Counted from the first letter of the stretch, positions 23,154-32,408 are shown. The stretch is DNA of 64,000 nucleotides from Candidatus Manganitrophus noduliformans (GCF_012184425.1 NZ_VTOW01000004.1:186001-250000); one strand, 5' to 3'. Translations and numbers: made by a program. The notes: generated from the letters alone by a model not told the origin.

Positions 23154-23774
23154 ATGACTCAGGCGCTTCCCATTATCCGCTACACCGGCCTCTCTGCATA
23201 TGTGGAAGCCTATGCGAAGGACGATCATACTTTTCCGGTGATCTCTCTCTTCGGGGCGAAGAACGCGGTGCAGGCGATCGCGGCCGCCGTGGTCAGCCGG
23301 AAGGAGAAGATCTCTCTGACCGAGGGGACGATGCGGAAAGAGGTCTGGCTCTCTCAGGGGGAGTACCGCATTTTCGGAAAGACCCTCCCCTGTGGGGCGC
23401 ACCATGCCATTGTCATCAATACCCAGGTCTTGCTGAAACATGCCTCCCTCCCCTCCTTTCTGATCGTCAGCCGGGTGGATGAAGAGAAGAAAATCGAGTC
23501 GATCTACTTCTCCTTTCTCGACCGGCTTCTCCCCCTTCCCCTCCTTCCGGGATGGGCCGACTGGCTCTGGAAAAGGGGAATGGAGAAAGAAGAGATCCGC
23601 CCCCTTCATGGGTACCGGCTGACCGTCCATGAATGCCATGTGGACCCGGAAGCGTTGAAGAAGGATCTCTCCCAGGCGATCAGAAAGAAGATTCTTTCTT
23701 TGGAGGATGACCGATATGAGACTTGCGGGCAGAGCCAAAGCAGGGTTTTATCCGACGCCGCCGTCGGTCGTTGA
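23154..23774 (+). CDS. Hypothetical protein upstream of methyltransferase
   Basis: A 206-residue protein of alpha/beta look behind CTGGAG, 12 nt after the DUF932 terminator. Its 3' end runs about 59 bases into the methyltransferase gene in another frame. Features: IISLFGAKNAVQAIAAAV near residue 35 and a Trp/Leu-rich loop near 125. Not recognised. Because it is coupled to the methyltransferase and SNF2 genes it is a candidate third component of that set. Confidence 0.55.
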   Translation: MTQALPIIRYTGLSAYVEAYAKDDHTFPVISLFGAKNAVQAIAAAVVSRKEKISLTEGTMRKEVWLSQGEYRIFGKTLPCGAHHAIVINTQVLLKHASLPSFLIVSRVDEEKKIESIYFSFLDRLLPLPLLPGWADWLWKRGMEKEEIRPLHGYRLTVHECHVDPEALKKDLSQAIRKKILSLEDDRYETCGQSQSRVLSDAAVGR

Positions 23775-24744
23775 GCAGATCACCGGCTGGATCAAGGCGT
23801 CTCCTGAACCTATCGAACGACCCGGTCTTCTGAGGATCCTCGATCCCTGCTGCGGTCTTGGGGATCCGCTGGAGCGGATCGCGGCGCATACCGGCGCCGA
23901 ATCATACGGCATCGAGCTCGACCGGAACCGGGCGGCGATCTCTCGGGAGAAACTCTCTTCCGTCCTCCGGGCCGACGCCCTGACCGCCCGCGTCTCCGCA
24001 GAATCCTTCTCGTTCCTCTTTCTCAATCCTCCCTACGATCAGGACGAGAGACGCCGCCTGGAGCACCAGTTTCTCGTCCATTCGACCCCCTGGCTGGTCC
24101 CGAGAGGACTTCTGGTCTACATCATCCCGCAAGGTCGCTATCCCACAGTCACGCTCCGGTATCTGGCAGCCTGGTATGAGGGGATCCGGCTCTTCCGCTT
24201 TCCCGATGAAGAGTATGGGCGGTTCAGGCAGACGGTTCTCTTTGCGGTGAAGAAGTCCCGGGCAGCGCCTGATCCGAGCCTGATGGAGGAAGTAAGGCAA
24301 AGAGCGCAGGGGGTGTTGCCTGCGCTTCCCCTGCCGGATGAGCCGGTCTATTCCCTCCCGGCTGTTTCCAAGGAAACCCGCTTTCTCTTCCGGTCGGGAG
24401 AGGTCGGTCCGGAAGAGGCCCTTCCCGAGATCGACCCTCACGGCGTCTGGCGGATGCCGGAGGTGGCCGAGAACCTGGAACCCGGAAAGAGCCGGGAGAC
24501 CGTCCGTCCGCTGATGCCGCTTCGCCAGGGGCATCTCGCCCAGCTGATCGCGGCCGGTTTCATCAACAACCAGGTTCTGGAGAAAGATGGAAAGCGTCTT
24601 CTGATCAAAGGAAGAACGGTGAAGAGCGCCGTCAAGCTCCCCGCCGAAGATGAGAACACGGAGATCGAGCGGGACGTCATCCGGACGACCATCACGGCCC
24701 TGGATGAGAAGGGAAGATGGATCGAGATCGGAGAGGGAGAATGA
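23716..24744 (+). CDS. DNA adenine methyltransferase-like protein (DUF6094 type)
   Basis: A 342-residue class I SAM-dependent methyltransferase. It begins AGRAKAGFYPTPPSVVEQI, has motif I LDPCCGLGDPL (42-52), an acidic motif II (GIELDRN) and NPPYDQDE (104-111), the NPPY signature of N6-adenine methyltransferases. The C-terminal third is a separate domain with no catalytic motif. The ATG at 23716 is preferred because GGAGG lies 9 nt ahead; one at 23707 is too close to it. It overlaps the SNF2 gene by ATGA. Likely modifies the element's own DNA. Confidence 0.8.
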   Translation: MRLAGRAKAGFYPTPPSVVEQITGWIKASPEPIERPGLLRILDPCCGLGDPLERIAAHTGAESYGIELDRNRAAISREKLSSVLRADALTARVSAESFSFLFLNPPYDQDERRRLEHQFLVHSTPWLVPRGLLVYIIPQGRYPTVTLRYLAAWYEGIRLFRFPDEEYGRFRQTVLFAVKKSRAAPDPSLMEEVRQRAQGVLPALPLPDEPVYSLPAVSKETRFLFRSGEVGPEEALPEIDPHGVWRMPEVAENLEPGKSRETVRPLMPLRQGHLAQLIAAGFINNQVLEKDGKRLLIKGRTVKSAVKLPAEDENTEIERDVIRTTITALDEKGRWIEIGEGE

Positions 24745-26963
24745 AGAAGCTGACGCTCAGCCGGTTCCTTGAAAATTACAAGGAGGCGATCCGGGGCCAT
24801 GTGATTGATCAGTTCCGGCCGCTCTACACCCCGGCAGACCGGAAGGAGTATGCCGACCGACTGTCCACGCTCAAGCGGAAACCCTTCGCCGCTCAGATCG
24901 ATGCGATCGCGGGGTTAACGATGGCGCTCAGAAGGCAGCGGGCCGCCTTTCTGGTGGGGGAGATGGGGGTTGGGAAGACGGCGGTCTCTATCGCGGTCGC
25001 CTACCTGCTCGGCATGAAAAATGTCCTCGTCCTCTGCCCGCCGCACCTGGTTCAGAAATGGGAGAAGGAGATCAAGATGACCCTCCCCTGCTGCGAGGTC
25101 ATCCAGGTCCGGTCCATCACCGGCCTCTGTAAGAGTTACCAGAATCCCGCCTCCAAACCCCGCTTCTTCATCCTCAGCCGGGAGCGGGCCAAACTCTCCT
25201 ATCGGTGGAAGCCGGCGGTCCTTTCCCTGAAGAGAATCCTCCTGGTGGAGGAAGAAGGGAGGACGAAGCGGGCCGCTCTCTCCATCCTCGCCTGTCCCGC
25301 CTGCTTTGCCGAGGTAAAGGACCGGGATGGAATTCCGTTTTCCCTGGATCAACTCGGCAGACGGAAGGAGAAGTGTCTCTCCTGCGGCGGCCCCCTCTGG
25401 GAGGCGGACCGGACCGGGGTGCGCCGCTATGCCATCGCCGATTTCATCAAGCAGAAGATGAAGGGTTGCTTTGAACTATTTATTGCAGACGAACTGCACG
25501 AGCTGAAAGCGAAGGGAAGCGCCCAAGGTCTCGCGGCGGCGGCGCTGGCGGGGTCTGCAAAGAAAGTCCTGGCGCTCACGGGGACCCTCTTCGGAGGATA
25601 TTCGACGACCCTTTTTCATCTTCTCTACCGCTTCACGCCGGAGGTGAAAAAGGCGTTCCGGCACAACGATGAAGGGCGATGGGCCTCCCGCTACGGGATC
25701 CTGGAGCGGATCACGAAGTTCGAGGAGGGTCACAGCGAAGATGGCGCCGTCAGCCGGAGACGACGCTATCACACGCGTGTGGTCGAGCGGCCCGGCATCT
25801 CCCCGGAGGTGATCTTCCACCTGATCGACAAGGGGGTCTTCCTCCGTTTAAGCGACCTTTCGGTTCGGCTTCCACTTTATCAGGAAGAAGTTCTTCTTTC
25901 GGAGATGGAGCCGGCGCAGAAGGAAGCCTACAAACGACTTGCCCTGGATCTGATCCAAGCGCTGAAGGAGCAGCTGGCCAGTGGGAACAAATCGCTCCTG
26001 GGGATCTACCTGCAGGCGCTCCTCTCCTACCCCGATCAACCCTTCCGGGGAGAGACTGTCATCGATAAAGAGACCGGCGAGATCGTCGCCCGCGCCCCCG
26101 CCCTGCCAGAGGAGATGATCTACCCCAAGGAGCATCGGCTGATCGATCTGGTCAGGAAAGAACTCTCTCAATGCCGGAAGGTCCTCTTGTACGTGACCCA
26201 TACCGAGAGGCGGGATATTACGGGGCGACTGGAGCGGCTTCTTACAACTGAAGGCTTCTCCGTCTCTGTCCTCAAGAGCCACACGGTCTCACCGGAGCAG
26301 CGGGAGGGATGGATCGCGGAAAAACTCAGAGGGGGTCTTCAGGTCCTGATCAGCCAACCCCGAAATGTGAGCACCGGGTTGGATCTGATCGACTTTCCGA
26401 CGATCCTCTTCTATGAACCGGAGTACAGCGTCTACACCCTGCGGCAGGCCGGAAGACGGTCGTGGCGGATCGGCCAGCATCATCCGGTGAAGGTCTATTT
26501 CATGGCCTATCAGGAGACCCTTCAGGAGAAGGGGCTGCGGCTGATCGCCGCGAAGGTCCGCTCGGCGCTTGCGGTGGAGGGGGAGCTGGTCGATGCGGGG
26601 CTTTCGAGTTTCCAGGAGGATCAGGACTTCTTCCTGCAGCTGGCCCGCTCCATCGTGGGAGAGGAAGAAGTTCCGGAGGGTGGATTTGAAGAGGGGATAG
26701 CCCATCCGCTCGATTGGGACCAGCCGTTCGACCCTGACGCGCTTCCGGAAGAGATGCAGGCGCCGATCCCCGTCGCCGCTGCCATGCCGGAACAGGATGG
26801 AACAGGGCATCAGAATGGAACGGGGATCAACGGAAATAGCATGAAGGTTACTCCATTGCCGTCTGAGGTTCCTGTCGCCCCGCCTGTTCCCTGCCTTGTT
26901 CCCGCGAGACAAGCCCCGCTCTTTACCGGCGTTGAAAATCCCGAGCAGCTTGCTCTGTTTTAA
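24741..26963 (+). CDS. SNF2-family superfamily 2 helicase/translocase
   Basis: A 740-residue protein. RecA lobe 1 has GEMGVGKT (73-80), CPPHLVQKWEKE (Ia) and DELH (250-253), with ALTGTLFGGY (III). A four-Cys zinc knuckle (CPACFAEV...CLSCGGPLW) is inserted before the DELH box. Lobe 2 carries VLLYVTHTERR (IV), SQPRNVSTGLDL (V) and the SNF2-type QAGRRSWRIGQ (VI). The last 100 residues are disordered and end with LFTGVENPEQLALF. SNF2 proteins translocate on duplex DNA. Coupling to an adenine methyltransferase recalls phage P1 DarB, where both domains are in one protein. Confidence 0.85.
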   Translation: MKKLTLSRFLENYKEAIRGHVIDQFRPLYTPADRKEYADRLSTLKRKPFAAQIDAIAGLTMALRRQRAAFLVGEMGVGKTAVSIAVAYLLGMKNVLVLCPPHLVQKWEKEIKMTLPCCEVIQVRSITGLCKSYQNPASKPRFFILSRERAKLSYRWKPAVLSLKRILLVEEEGRTKRAALSILACPACFAEVKDRDGIPFSLDQLGRRKEKCLSCGGPLWEADRTGVRRYAIADFIKQKMKGCFELFIADELHELKAKGSAQGLAAAALAGSAKKVLALTGTLFGGYSTTLFHLLYRFTPEVKKAFRHNDEGRWASRYGILERITKFEEGHSEDGAVSRRRRYHTRVVERPGISPEVIFHLIDKGVFLRLSDLSVRLPLYQEEVLLSEMEPAQKEAYKRLALDLIQALKEQLASGNKSLLGIYLQALLSYPDQPFRGETVIDKETGEIVARAPALPEEMIYPKEHRLIDLVRKELSQCRKVLLYVTHTERRDITGRLERLLTTEGFSVSVLKSHTVSPEQREGWIAEKLRGGLQVLISQPRNVSTGLDLIDFPTILFYEPEYSVYTLRQAGRRSWRIGQHHPVKVYFMAYQETLQEKGLRLIAAKVRSALAVEGELVDAGLSSFQEDQDFFLQLARSIVGEEEVPEGGFEEGIAHPLDWDQPFDPDALPEEMQAPIPVAAAMPEQDGTGHQNGTGINGNSMKVTPLPSEVPVAPPVPCLVPARQAPLFTGVENPEQLALF

Positions 26964-27043
26964 GCCAGATCTGAAGCGATTCTGGCGCGAATCGGGCGAT
27001 ATTCTATCCTCCCTTTTTTGTAATTTGAAGGAGACTTCTTTTC

Positions 27044-29296
27044 ATGAAGAGCAAATGTGAGATGACCATGCGTGAAGCGGAATATCCATCTCTCTCCCAC
27101 AACGCCCTGCGGGTTTTAGAGAAACGTTATCTGGCGCGGGATGAAGAGGGCAGGGTGACCGAGACCCCGGAGGCACTTTTCCGCAGGGTAGCGAGGACCA
27201 TTGCGGAGGTAGACCGCCTCTACGGGGCAGATGAAGCGCAGGTTCTTGAAACAGCCACCCGGTTTGAAGCTCTGATGCGGAGTCTCCGGTTTCTCCCCAA
27301 CAGCCCGACGCTGATGAATGCCGGCAAGCCGCATGCCCACCCGCAGTACAGCGCCTGCTTCGTGATTCCGATCGAAGACGACATGCGGTTTATCGGGAAT
27401 GCGGTCACCGCCGCGATGCTCATTCACAAGACCGGCGGCGGAACCGGGTTCTCCTTCTCCCGTCTTCGGCCCAAAGGGGATCTGGTCCGAAGCTCCGGTG
27501 GGGTCGCCTCCGGGCCGGTCTCGTTCATGCGGATCTTCGATGCCGCCACCGAGCAGGTGAAACAGGGATCGACAAGAAGAGGGGCGAACATGGGGATCCT
27601 CCGGGTCGATCATCCCGACATCCTGGAGTTCATCCCCTGCAAATCGCAGGACGGCCAGATCAAGAACTTCAATATCTCCGTGGCCGTGACAGATCCCTTC
27701 ATGGAGGCGCTGGAGCGGGGTGATGTCTATCCCCTGATCAATCCTCGCACAAAAGAGGCGGAGAAGACCCTTCCGGCCCGTCAGGTCTGGGACCTGATTT
27801 GCGAGAGTGCCTGGCGAAACGGCGATCCCGGACTTTTCTTCATCGACCGGGCCAACGCCGCCTGCCCCATCCGGCACATCGGGGAGATCGAGAGCACCAA
27901 TCCCTGCGGTGAGGTCGAGCTTCACCCGTGGGATGCCTGCAACCTCGGCTCGATCAGCCTGGAGCGGCATCCGATCCGAGATTCCGGAACAGGGAGATCC
28001 GGGATCGACTGGCTGGCGCTCCGGGAGACGGTCCATACCGCCGTCCATTTTCTCGATAATGTCATCGACGCCAACGACCATCCTCTTCCCGAAATTAACG
28101 AGATGACCCGGAAGAGCCGCCGGATCGGGCTCGGCGTCATGGGTTTTGCCCGGATGCTCTTTTCCCTGGAGATCCCCTATGACAGCGAGGCGGGGTTGGA
28201 GATGGCAGCGGAGGTGATCGGTTTCATCCAATCCGAGGGCTGGAAGGCGTCGGAGGCGCTGGCCGAGAAGCGGGGTGTCTATCCTGCCTGGAAAGGAAGC
28301 CGGCATGAGATCGAAGGAAAGCGTGTGAGAAACGCCTACGTCACCTGCATCGCCCCGACCGGGACGATCTCGATGATCGCCGACACCTCCGGAGGGTGCG
28401 AGCCGGAGTTCTCGCTGGTCTGGCACAAACATGTGCTCGATGGGGAAGATCTTCCTTATGTCTGCGATCCCTTTGTGAAGATCGCAAAAGAGGAAGGGTG
28501 GTGGGATGAGGCCCTGATGGAGAAGATCCAAGCCAACCACGGCTCCTGCCGGGCGGTCAGCGGGGTTCCTGAAAAGTGGCAGAAGGTCTTCGCCACGGCC
28601 CACGACATCAGTCCGGAGTGGCATGTCCGGATGCAGGCGGCCTTTCAGCGCTTCACCGATGCGGCCGTCAGCAAGACGATCAACCTCCCGGCGGAGGCGA
28701 CGGTGGACGACGTAAAGCAAGCCTATCTGCTGGCCTACAAGCTCGGCTGCAAAGGAATCACAGTCTACCGGGATGGGAGTCGGGCCGGGCAGGTCCTCAA
28801 TGTCGGCATCGCTGAGTCAAAAGGGAGTGGTTTCAATTCGGATTCTTCCGACCCGTCTGACGCCGGTCCGATCTTTAAGCGGGGAGAACTGTTAGAGCTT
28901 CCCGACATCGTAGAGGAGAAGCGGGTCCGCGTCCGGACCCATGACGGGAACGCCTACATCCACATCGGCTTTCTGAATGGAAGACCGGCGGAGATCTTCG
29001 CCCATCCGGCCCTGGGAAAGTATCAGGGATTCATCGCCCTCGCCTGCCGGCTCGCCTCCACCATCTTGCGGCTCGGCGGGAGCATGGAGCAGGTGCTGGA
29101 GCAGTTCTACAAGGCCCATCGGGAGTATGGGGATGTCTCGACCCCGATTCTCGCCTTGATGAAGGGGATTCAGCAGGGGATGGCGCACGCGGGAGATCCG
29201 GTCACGGTTTCGGACCGATGCCCGGAGTGCGGAGGATCGATGCGGCTGCAGGAAGGGTGTATGAACTGTACTGCCTGCGGTTTCAGCCGGTGTTGA
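27044..29296 (+). CDS. nrdJ: Adenosylcobalamin-dependent (class II) ribonucleoside-diphosphate reductase
   Basis: A 750-residue class II reductase. The N-terminal LSHNALRVLEKRYLARDEEG, SPTLMNAG, the substrate-site cysteine in YSACFVIPIEDD, the catalytic STNPCGEVELHPWDACNLGS block (C288, E290) and EPEFSLVW all fit NrdJ. After residue 615 there is a TSCPD-type domain (YIHIGFLNGRPAEIF...) and a zinc knuckle CPECGGSMRLQEGCMNCTACGFSRC read as four plus cysteines at the tail, as in long NrdJ. It turns ribonucleotides into deoxyribonucleotides without oxygen and needs vitamin B12. AAGGAG precedes the ATG. On a mobile element it would raise dNTP supply after transfer; it could also be the host's only class II enzyme displaced. 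Confidence 0.95.
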   Translation: MKSKCEMTMREAEYPSLSHNALRVLEKRYLARDEEGRVTETPEALFRRVARTIAEVDRLYGADEAQVLETATRFEALMRSLRFLPNSPTLMNAGKPHAHPQYSACFVIPIEDDMRFIGNAVTAAMLIHKTGGGTGFSFSRLRPKGDLVRSSGGVASGPVSFMRIFDAATEQVKQGSTRRGANMGILRVDHPDILEFIPCKSQDGQIKNFNISVAVTDPFMEALERGDVYPLINPRTKEAEKTLPARQVWDLICESAWRNGDPGLFFIDRANAACPIRHIGEIESTNPCGEVELHPWDACNLGSISLERHPIRDSGTGRSGIDWLALRETVHTAVHFLDNVIDANDHPLPEINEMTRKSRRIGLGVMGFARMLFSLEIPYDSEAGLEMAAEVIGFIQSEGWKASEALAEKRGVYPAWKGSRHEIEGKRVRNAYVTCIAPTGTISMIADTSGGCEPEFSLVWHKHVLDGEDLPYVCDPFVKIAKEEGWWDEALMEKIQANHGSCRAVSGVPEKWQKVFATAHDISPEWHVRMQAAFQRFTDAAVSKTINLPAEATVDDVKQAYLLAYKLGCKGITVYRDGSRAGQVLNVGIAESKGSGFNSDSSDPSDAGPIFKRGELLELPDIVEEKRVRVRTHDGNAYIHIGFLNGRPAEIFAHPALGKYQGFIALACRLASTILRLGGSMEQVLEQFYKAHREYGDVSTPILALMKGIQQGMAHAGDPVTVSDRCPECGGSMRLQEGCMNCTACGFSRC

Positions 29297-29307
29297 GGAG
29301 GAAAAAG

Positions 29308-29550
29308 ATGAAGATCGAATTTCCTGAAGAGCCGGTGTGGGAGCCGCTTCAGGCCGTGGTCGGCTCCAGATGCCGTGAATTCATGTTTATGGGACAGATC
29401 GCTTTAGAGTCGGGGACGATTTTCTCGTACAAACATATCTGGACGCGGCGCTACCTCGATTTGGACCGGGAGGGCCGGGCTTACCGGTATACAGGAGAGG
29501 TGTACGTATCCACCGACCTGGAGGAGGCGATCAGGTATGTCTTCGGATGA
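29308..29550 (+). CDS. Small hypothetical protein
   Basis: An 80-residue protein starting 11 nt after nrdJ behind GAGGAGG. All-beta look with many aromatic residues (KHIWTRRYLDLDREGRAYRY). Family unknown. Confidence 0.55.
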   Translation: MKIEFPEEPVWEPLQAVVGSRCREFMFMGQIALESGTIFSYKHIWTRRYLDLDREGRAYRYTGEVYVSTDLEEAIRYVFG

Positions 29551-29569
29551 AGAAGAGGGAGGCGAGAGG

Positions 29570-30559
29570 ATGAACTGGCGCATCGACGTCCAGCATTTTG
29601 CCTCCCTCTTCCGGGGACATCCGGATGCCTTCGGCCTGATGCAGGACGGGAAGATCGCTGCCGTGCGCTGCCCGGTCTCTCTGCTCCACTACCGGCATCA
29701 TCTGGAGGGGAAAATCCGGCTCGGGATCTATCCGCTTCTTTCGAATGGGCGGACTTTATTTCTGGCCCTCGATTTCGATGGGCCCGGCTCCCGGGAGTCC
29801 GCGTGGCGGGTCCTCCATTTCGCACGGCATTTTCATCTCCCTTTCGTTTGGGAGGTGAGCAAATCCGGAGACGCCCATCTCTGGCTCTTCTTTTCCGGGC
29901 CGGTCTCATCCCGCGATGCCCGGCGGGTCGCCCGGATGCTGCTGGAAGAGTCGGAGGCCCGGGCGGAGATCTTCCCAAAGCAGGACGAAGTGCCAGAGGG
30001 CGGGCTGGGAAACTTCATCTGGCTCCCCCTTTCCGGCGAGTCGGTGGGGAAAGGGAGGACCCTCTTTATCGATCCCGAGAGTCTGGATCCTTATCCCGAT
30101 CAGAACAGTTTCCTTTCAGGAGTTCGGAAGGTCTCCGAAGAGGATCTCGCCCGGCTGGTGGATATGAATGGCCTGAACGCTACGGATCACAGAGCCGATC
30201 GCGAATGTGGCCAGGCCAGGACCTATCCCGGCCATCTCCTCCCTTGTGCTCAAAAGATGCTGGAGGGGGTTTCGGAGGGGTGCCGCGACGTGGTTGCCTT
30301 TCGCCTCGCGATTCACCTCAAATCGCATGGCTATACCTGGGAAAGGGCAAAGGAACTTCTTCAGGACTGGAACGCGACACGAAACAGGCCGCCGTTATCC
30401 TCGGGAGAGGTCGCGGCAAAGGTTCAGTCGGCCTATCTTCGTGGCTACAGCGGCTATGGGTGTGAGGACCCGCTGATCGTCCCGTTCTGTGAGGAGAGCT
30501 GCCCGGTAAAACAGAAAACGCTTGCGGTTCAGTTCGTAGCGGAGGAGGGTTGTCGATGA
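29570..30559 (+). CDS. Archaeo-eukaryotic-type primase
   Basis: A 329-residue protein starting at the ATG with GAGAGG ahead. Catalytic AEP motifs are visible: LFLALDFDG (D68, D70), SGDAHLWLFF and the FPKQDEVPEGGLGNFIWLP block that ends the fold, matching the AEP family found in TOTE conflict proteins and primase-helicases of mobile elements. Residues 230-300 resemble a PriCT-type primase C-terminal helical domain. Six or more cysteines near the end (GCEDPLIVPFCEESCPVK) could bind a cluster. Probably primes replication of the element after transfer. Confidence 0.8.
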   Translation: MNWRIDVQHFASLFRGHPDAFGLMQDGKIAAVRCPVSLLHYRHHLEGKIRLGIYPLLSNGRTLFLALDFDGPGSRESAWRVLHFARHFHLPFVWEVSKSGDAHLWLFFSGPVSSRDARRVARMLLEESEARAEIFPKQDEVPEGGLGNFIWLPLSGESVGKGRTLFIDPESLDPYPDQNSFLSGVRKVSEEDLARLVDMNGLNATDHRADRECGQARTYPGHLLPCAQKMLEGVSEGCRDVVAFRLAIHLKSHGYTWERAKELLQDWNATRNRPPLSSGEVAAKVQSAYLRGYSGYGCEDPLIVPFCEESCPVKQKTLAVQFVAEEGCR

Positions 30560-30849
30560 GGTATGCCAAGAGAAAAACCGAAAACGGGAAAGAGACCGAT
30601 CACGCGCTGACCTGCCCCCATTGCGGTTCCGGCGGAGACGAAAAGACCGTCGGCCTGTACTGGGATTCGGATGAGCGCTGCTGGCGGTGCGTCATCTGCG
30701 GCTTTCGGATGTATGAGCATGCGGCGCGGCCGAGGACGCAGGCCGAGATCGTTGCGGAGAGCCTATGGGATCAGGTGTTCGACGCCCTGGACGAGGGCAG
30801 GGAGCGAATCGGCATGCCGGAAGGGGTTCACGCCGACCAAATTCATTGA
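30556..30849 (+). CDS. Zinc-ribbon protein coupled to the primase
   Basis: A 97-residue protein whose ATG overlaps the primase stop, with GGAGGG ahead. The core LTCPHCGSG...CWRCVICGF is a four-Cys zinc ribbon like the N-terminal one of DnaG-type or TOTE primases. The remaining half is helical. It may be the DNA-binding subunit of the primase. Confidence 0.65.
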   Translation: MRYAKRKTENGKETDHALTCPHCGSGGDEKTVGLYWDSDERCWRCVICGFRMYEHAARPRTQAEIVAESLWDQVFDALDEGRERIGMPEGVHADQIH

Positions 30850-31028
30850 AAAAAAATCTGCACTTTCACTGTACTCGTTCCCGTCGCGCGAAGTTTCATA
30901 TCAGGTGCGGGGGGCAAGGGGCCGAAGAAACATTGGATTAGAAAGCCTTTGTCGTATGCTGCTTGCTGTGCAGCGAGGCTGCGCTCCATTTCGGCGGGGA
31001 GCTTCATCGTAAGCAGGAAGGATCCGGG

Positions 31029-31499
31029 ATGTCCTATTGGGACTCCAGGGTGATCAGAAAGCGTCATTCTGACTCAAATGGGGCAACGTATCAGATCCAT
31101 GAAGTCTATTACGCTGATAACGGCAGTGTTGAGCATTGGACAGAGGATTCTGTCCAACCATTTGGAGAGACGGCTGAAGAGCTGCGGGAAGAGATCAGGC
31201 TTTTTCTTCGGGTGTTTCGGCGTCCGATTCTTGAGTGGAAGGAAGTAGGCGGCAAAGAGGCGTTGATACCGGATGAGGATGATTCCCCGATCAATGAGGG
31301 CCATTACTTTGAGTTTATGGATCGTGCTTCTGTGGCTGTGGATTACGCCTATCAATTTTTAGGGAGCCATCCCCTTTTTTGTTTTTGGTGGGGCGTGCAG
31401 CATGGATCGGGGAGTGGAGTTCTTCTCCGGCGAAACGTTTCAGATTACGCTCGAATGTCAGACCCGATGATCTTTCTCCATGTTAAGGAAATGTCATGA
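31029..31499 (+). CDS. Hypothetical protein
   Basis: A 156-residue acidic protein; AAGGATC lies weakly upstream of the ATG. It is Trp/Tyr-rich and probably globular (EHWTEDSVQPFGETAEEL, FCFWWGVQHG). I recognise no family. It is the last gene of the rightward run; the preceding 180 bases are non-coding. Confidence 0.55.
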   Translation: MSYWDSRVIRKRHSDSNGATYQIHEVYYADNGSVEHWTEDSVQPFGETAEELREEIRLFLRVFRRPILEWKEVGGKEALIPDEDDSPINEGHYFEFMDRASVAVDYAYQFLGSHPLFCFWWGVQHGSGSGVLLRRNVSDYARMSDPMIFLHVKEMS

Positions 31500-31611
31500 C
31501 AACCAATCGAGGCGGCCAAGCCCCTCGGTTCGATCGGACCGATTCTCGGTGAAGGATAAAAAGCCTCGGATGACCGACCCTTTTGAACAAGTGGATCTTG
31601 AGCGTTCCTGT

Positions 31612-32127
31612 TCAGTCCCTTCGGAAGTTTGGTCCCGTGAGCTTGATGCAGAGTTCGCATCGGCGGTGGACCCGGAGCTTCTTGAAGATCTCCCGCAGAT
31701 GATCTCGGACCGTCTGCGCGCAGATGCAGAATCGCTCGGCCATCTGGCGGTTGGAAGCCCCCTGCACCGCCAGCAGCGCGATCTGCTGTTGCCGTAAACT
31801 GAGGCCGGCTCGGATCAGCCGGGAGCGGATCGATCGAAGATCCCCTTTTTCCGGCAGCGGCTCCAGCAGCAGGCTCTTCTCCTTTTTACCGCGGCGGAGC
31901 GCCCGGACCCGCCAGGTTCCCCGCTCGGAGCGGAAGAGGATCGACTTTCGCCCCCGTCTCGGAACGGGGATCTCCTCCGGAGCCCTTCCGTTGAGGATCC
32001 GTTTCGCCTCCCGGTTCATGAAAGAGGGCGCTCCGTCCGGTCCGAACGCGACCACCCCGATTCGTCCTGCGGCGAGGGCCTCAATGATCTTCAAAAGCAT
32101 CCGATGGTCCCTGATTCCGGAAGACAT
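31612..32127 (-). CDS. LuxR-type helix-turn-helix regulator with PAS-like N-terminus
   Basis: A 171-residue regulator. The last 65 residues are a GerE/LuxR HTH: LSLRQQQIALLAVQGASNRQMAERFCICAQTVRDHLREIFKKLRV in overlapping pieces. The first 90 residues look PAS-like (VVAFGPDGAPSFMNREAKRIL). It lacks an acceptor receiver domain, so the signal, if any, is sensed by the PAS part. It points left, against the preceding operon, and is divergent from the lipoprotein gene at 32732. A truncated relative may lie at 35944. Confidence 0.8.
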   Translation of the reverse strand: MSSGIRDHRMLLKIIEALAAGRIGVVAFGPDGAPSFMNREAKRILNGRAPEEIPVPRRGRKSILFRSERGTWRVRALRRGKKEKSLLLEPLPEKGDLRSIRSRLIRAGLSLRQQQIALLAVQGASNRQMAERFCICAQTVRDHLREIFKKLRVHRRCELCIKLTGPNFRRD

Positions 32128-32258
32128 GCTTCAACTCTCTCTCGATCTGTGTCCGTTCTCAGTCTGAACATCGGCGGAGCGCAGGGCCGGCGATCTGCTA
32201 CCCTCACGAGTATATCTTTGGGAAATCATTCTGTCAAAAAAATCCTACAGTTGTGGGA

Positions 32259-32288
32259 TTGACAAGGGATAATTATTCAGAGTAGTAT
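32259..32288 (+). promoter_or_regulatory. Probable sigma-70 promoter
   Basis: TTGACA at 32259-32264 and TAGTAT at 32283-32288, spacer 18. It points toward the lipoprotein gene, 440 bases downstream. The whole gap 32128-32731 has no gene I can support. Confidence 0.45.
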
Positions 32289-32380
32289 TCGTTCCCGTTG
32301 CGCTGTATCCCATCAAGGTGTTCCGTCGGAACAGGATGCCGGTGATCGCTTCCTACAGAGAATGTAATGCTCCATGTTTG

Positions 32381-32408
32381 CAATCAATCAATCAATCAAT
32401 CAATCAAT
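32381..32408 (+). repeat. Tetranucleotide tract (CAAT)7
   Basis: Seven perfect copies of CAAT in a row, in the long leader between the promoter at 32259 and the lipoprotein gene at 32732. Tetranucleotide tracts of this kind slip during replication. Confidence 0.9.

Noticed and set aside
27116-28720. A 534-codon open frame antisense to nrdJ
   Set aside because: It mirrors the highly biased third codon positions of a real GC-rich gene, has no ribosome site and matches no family.
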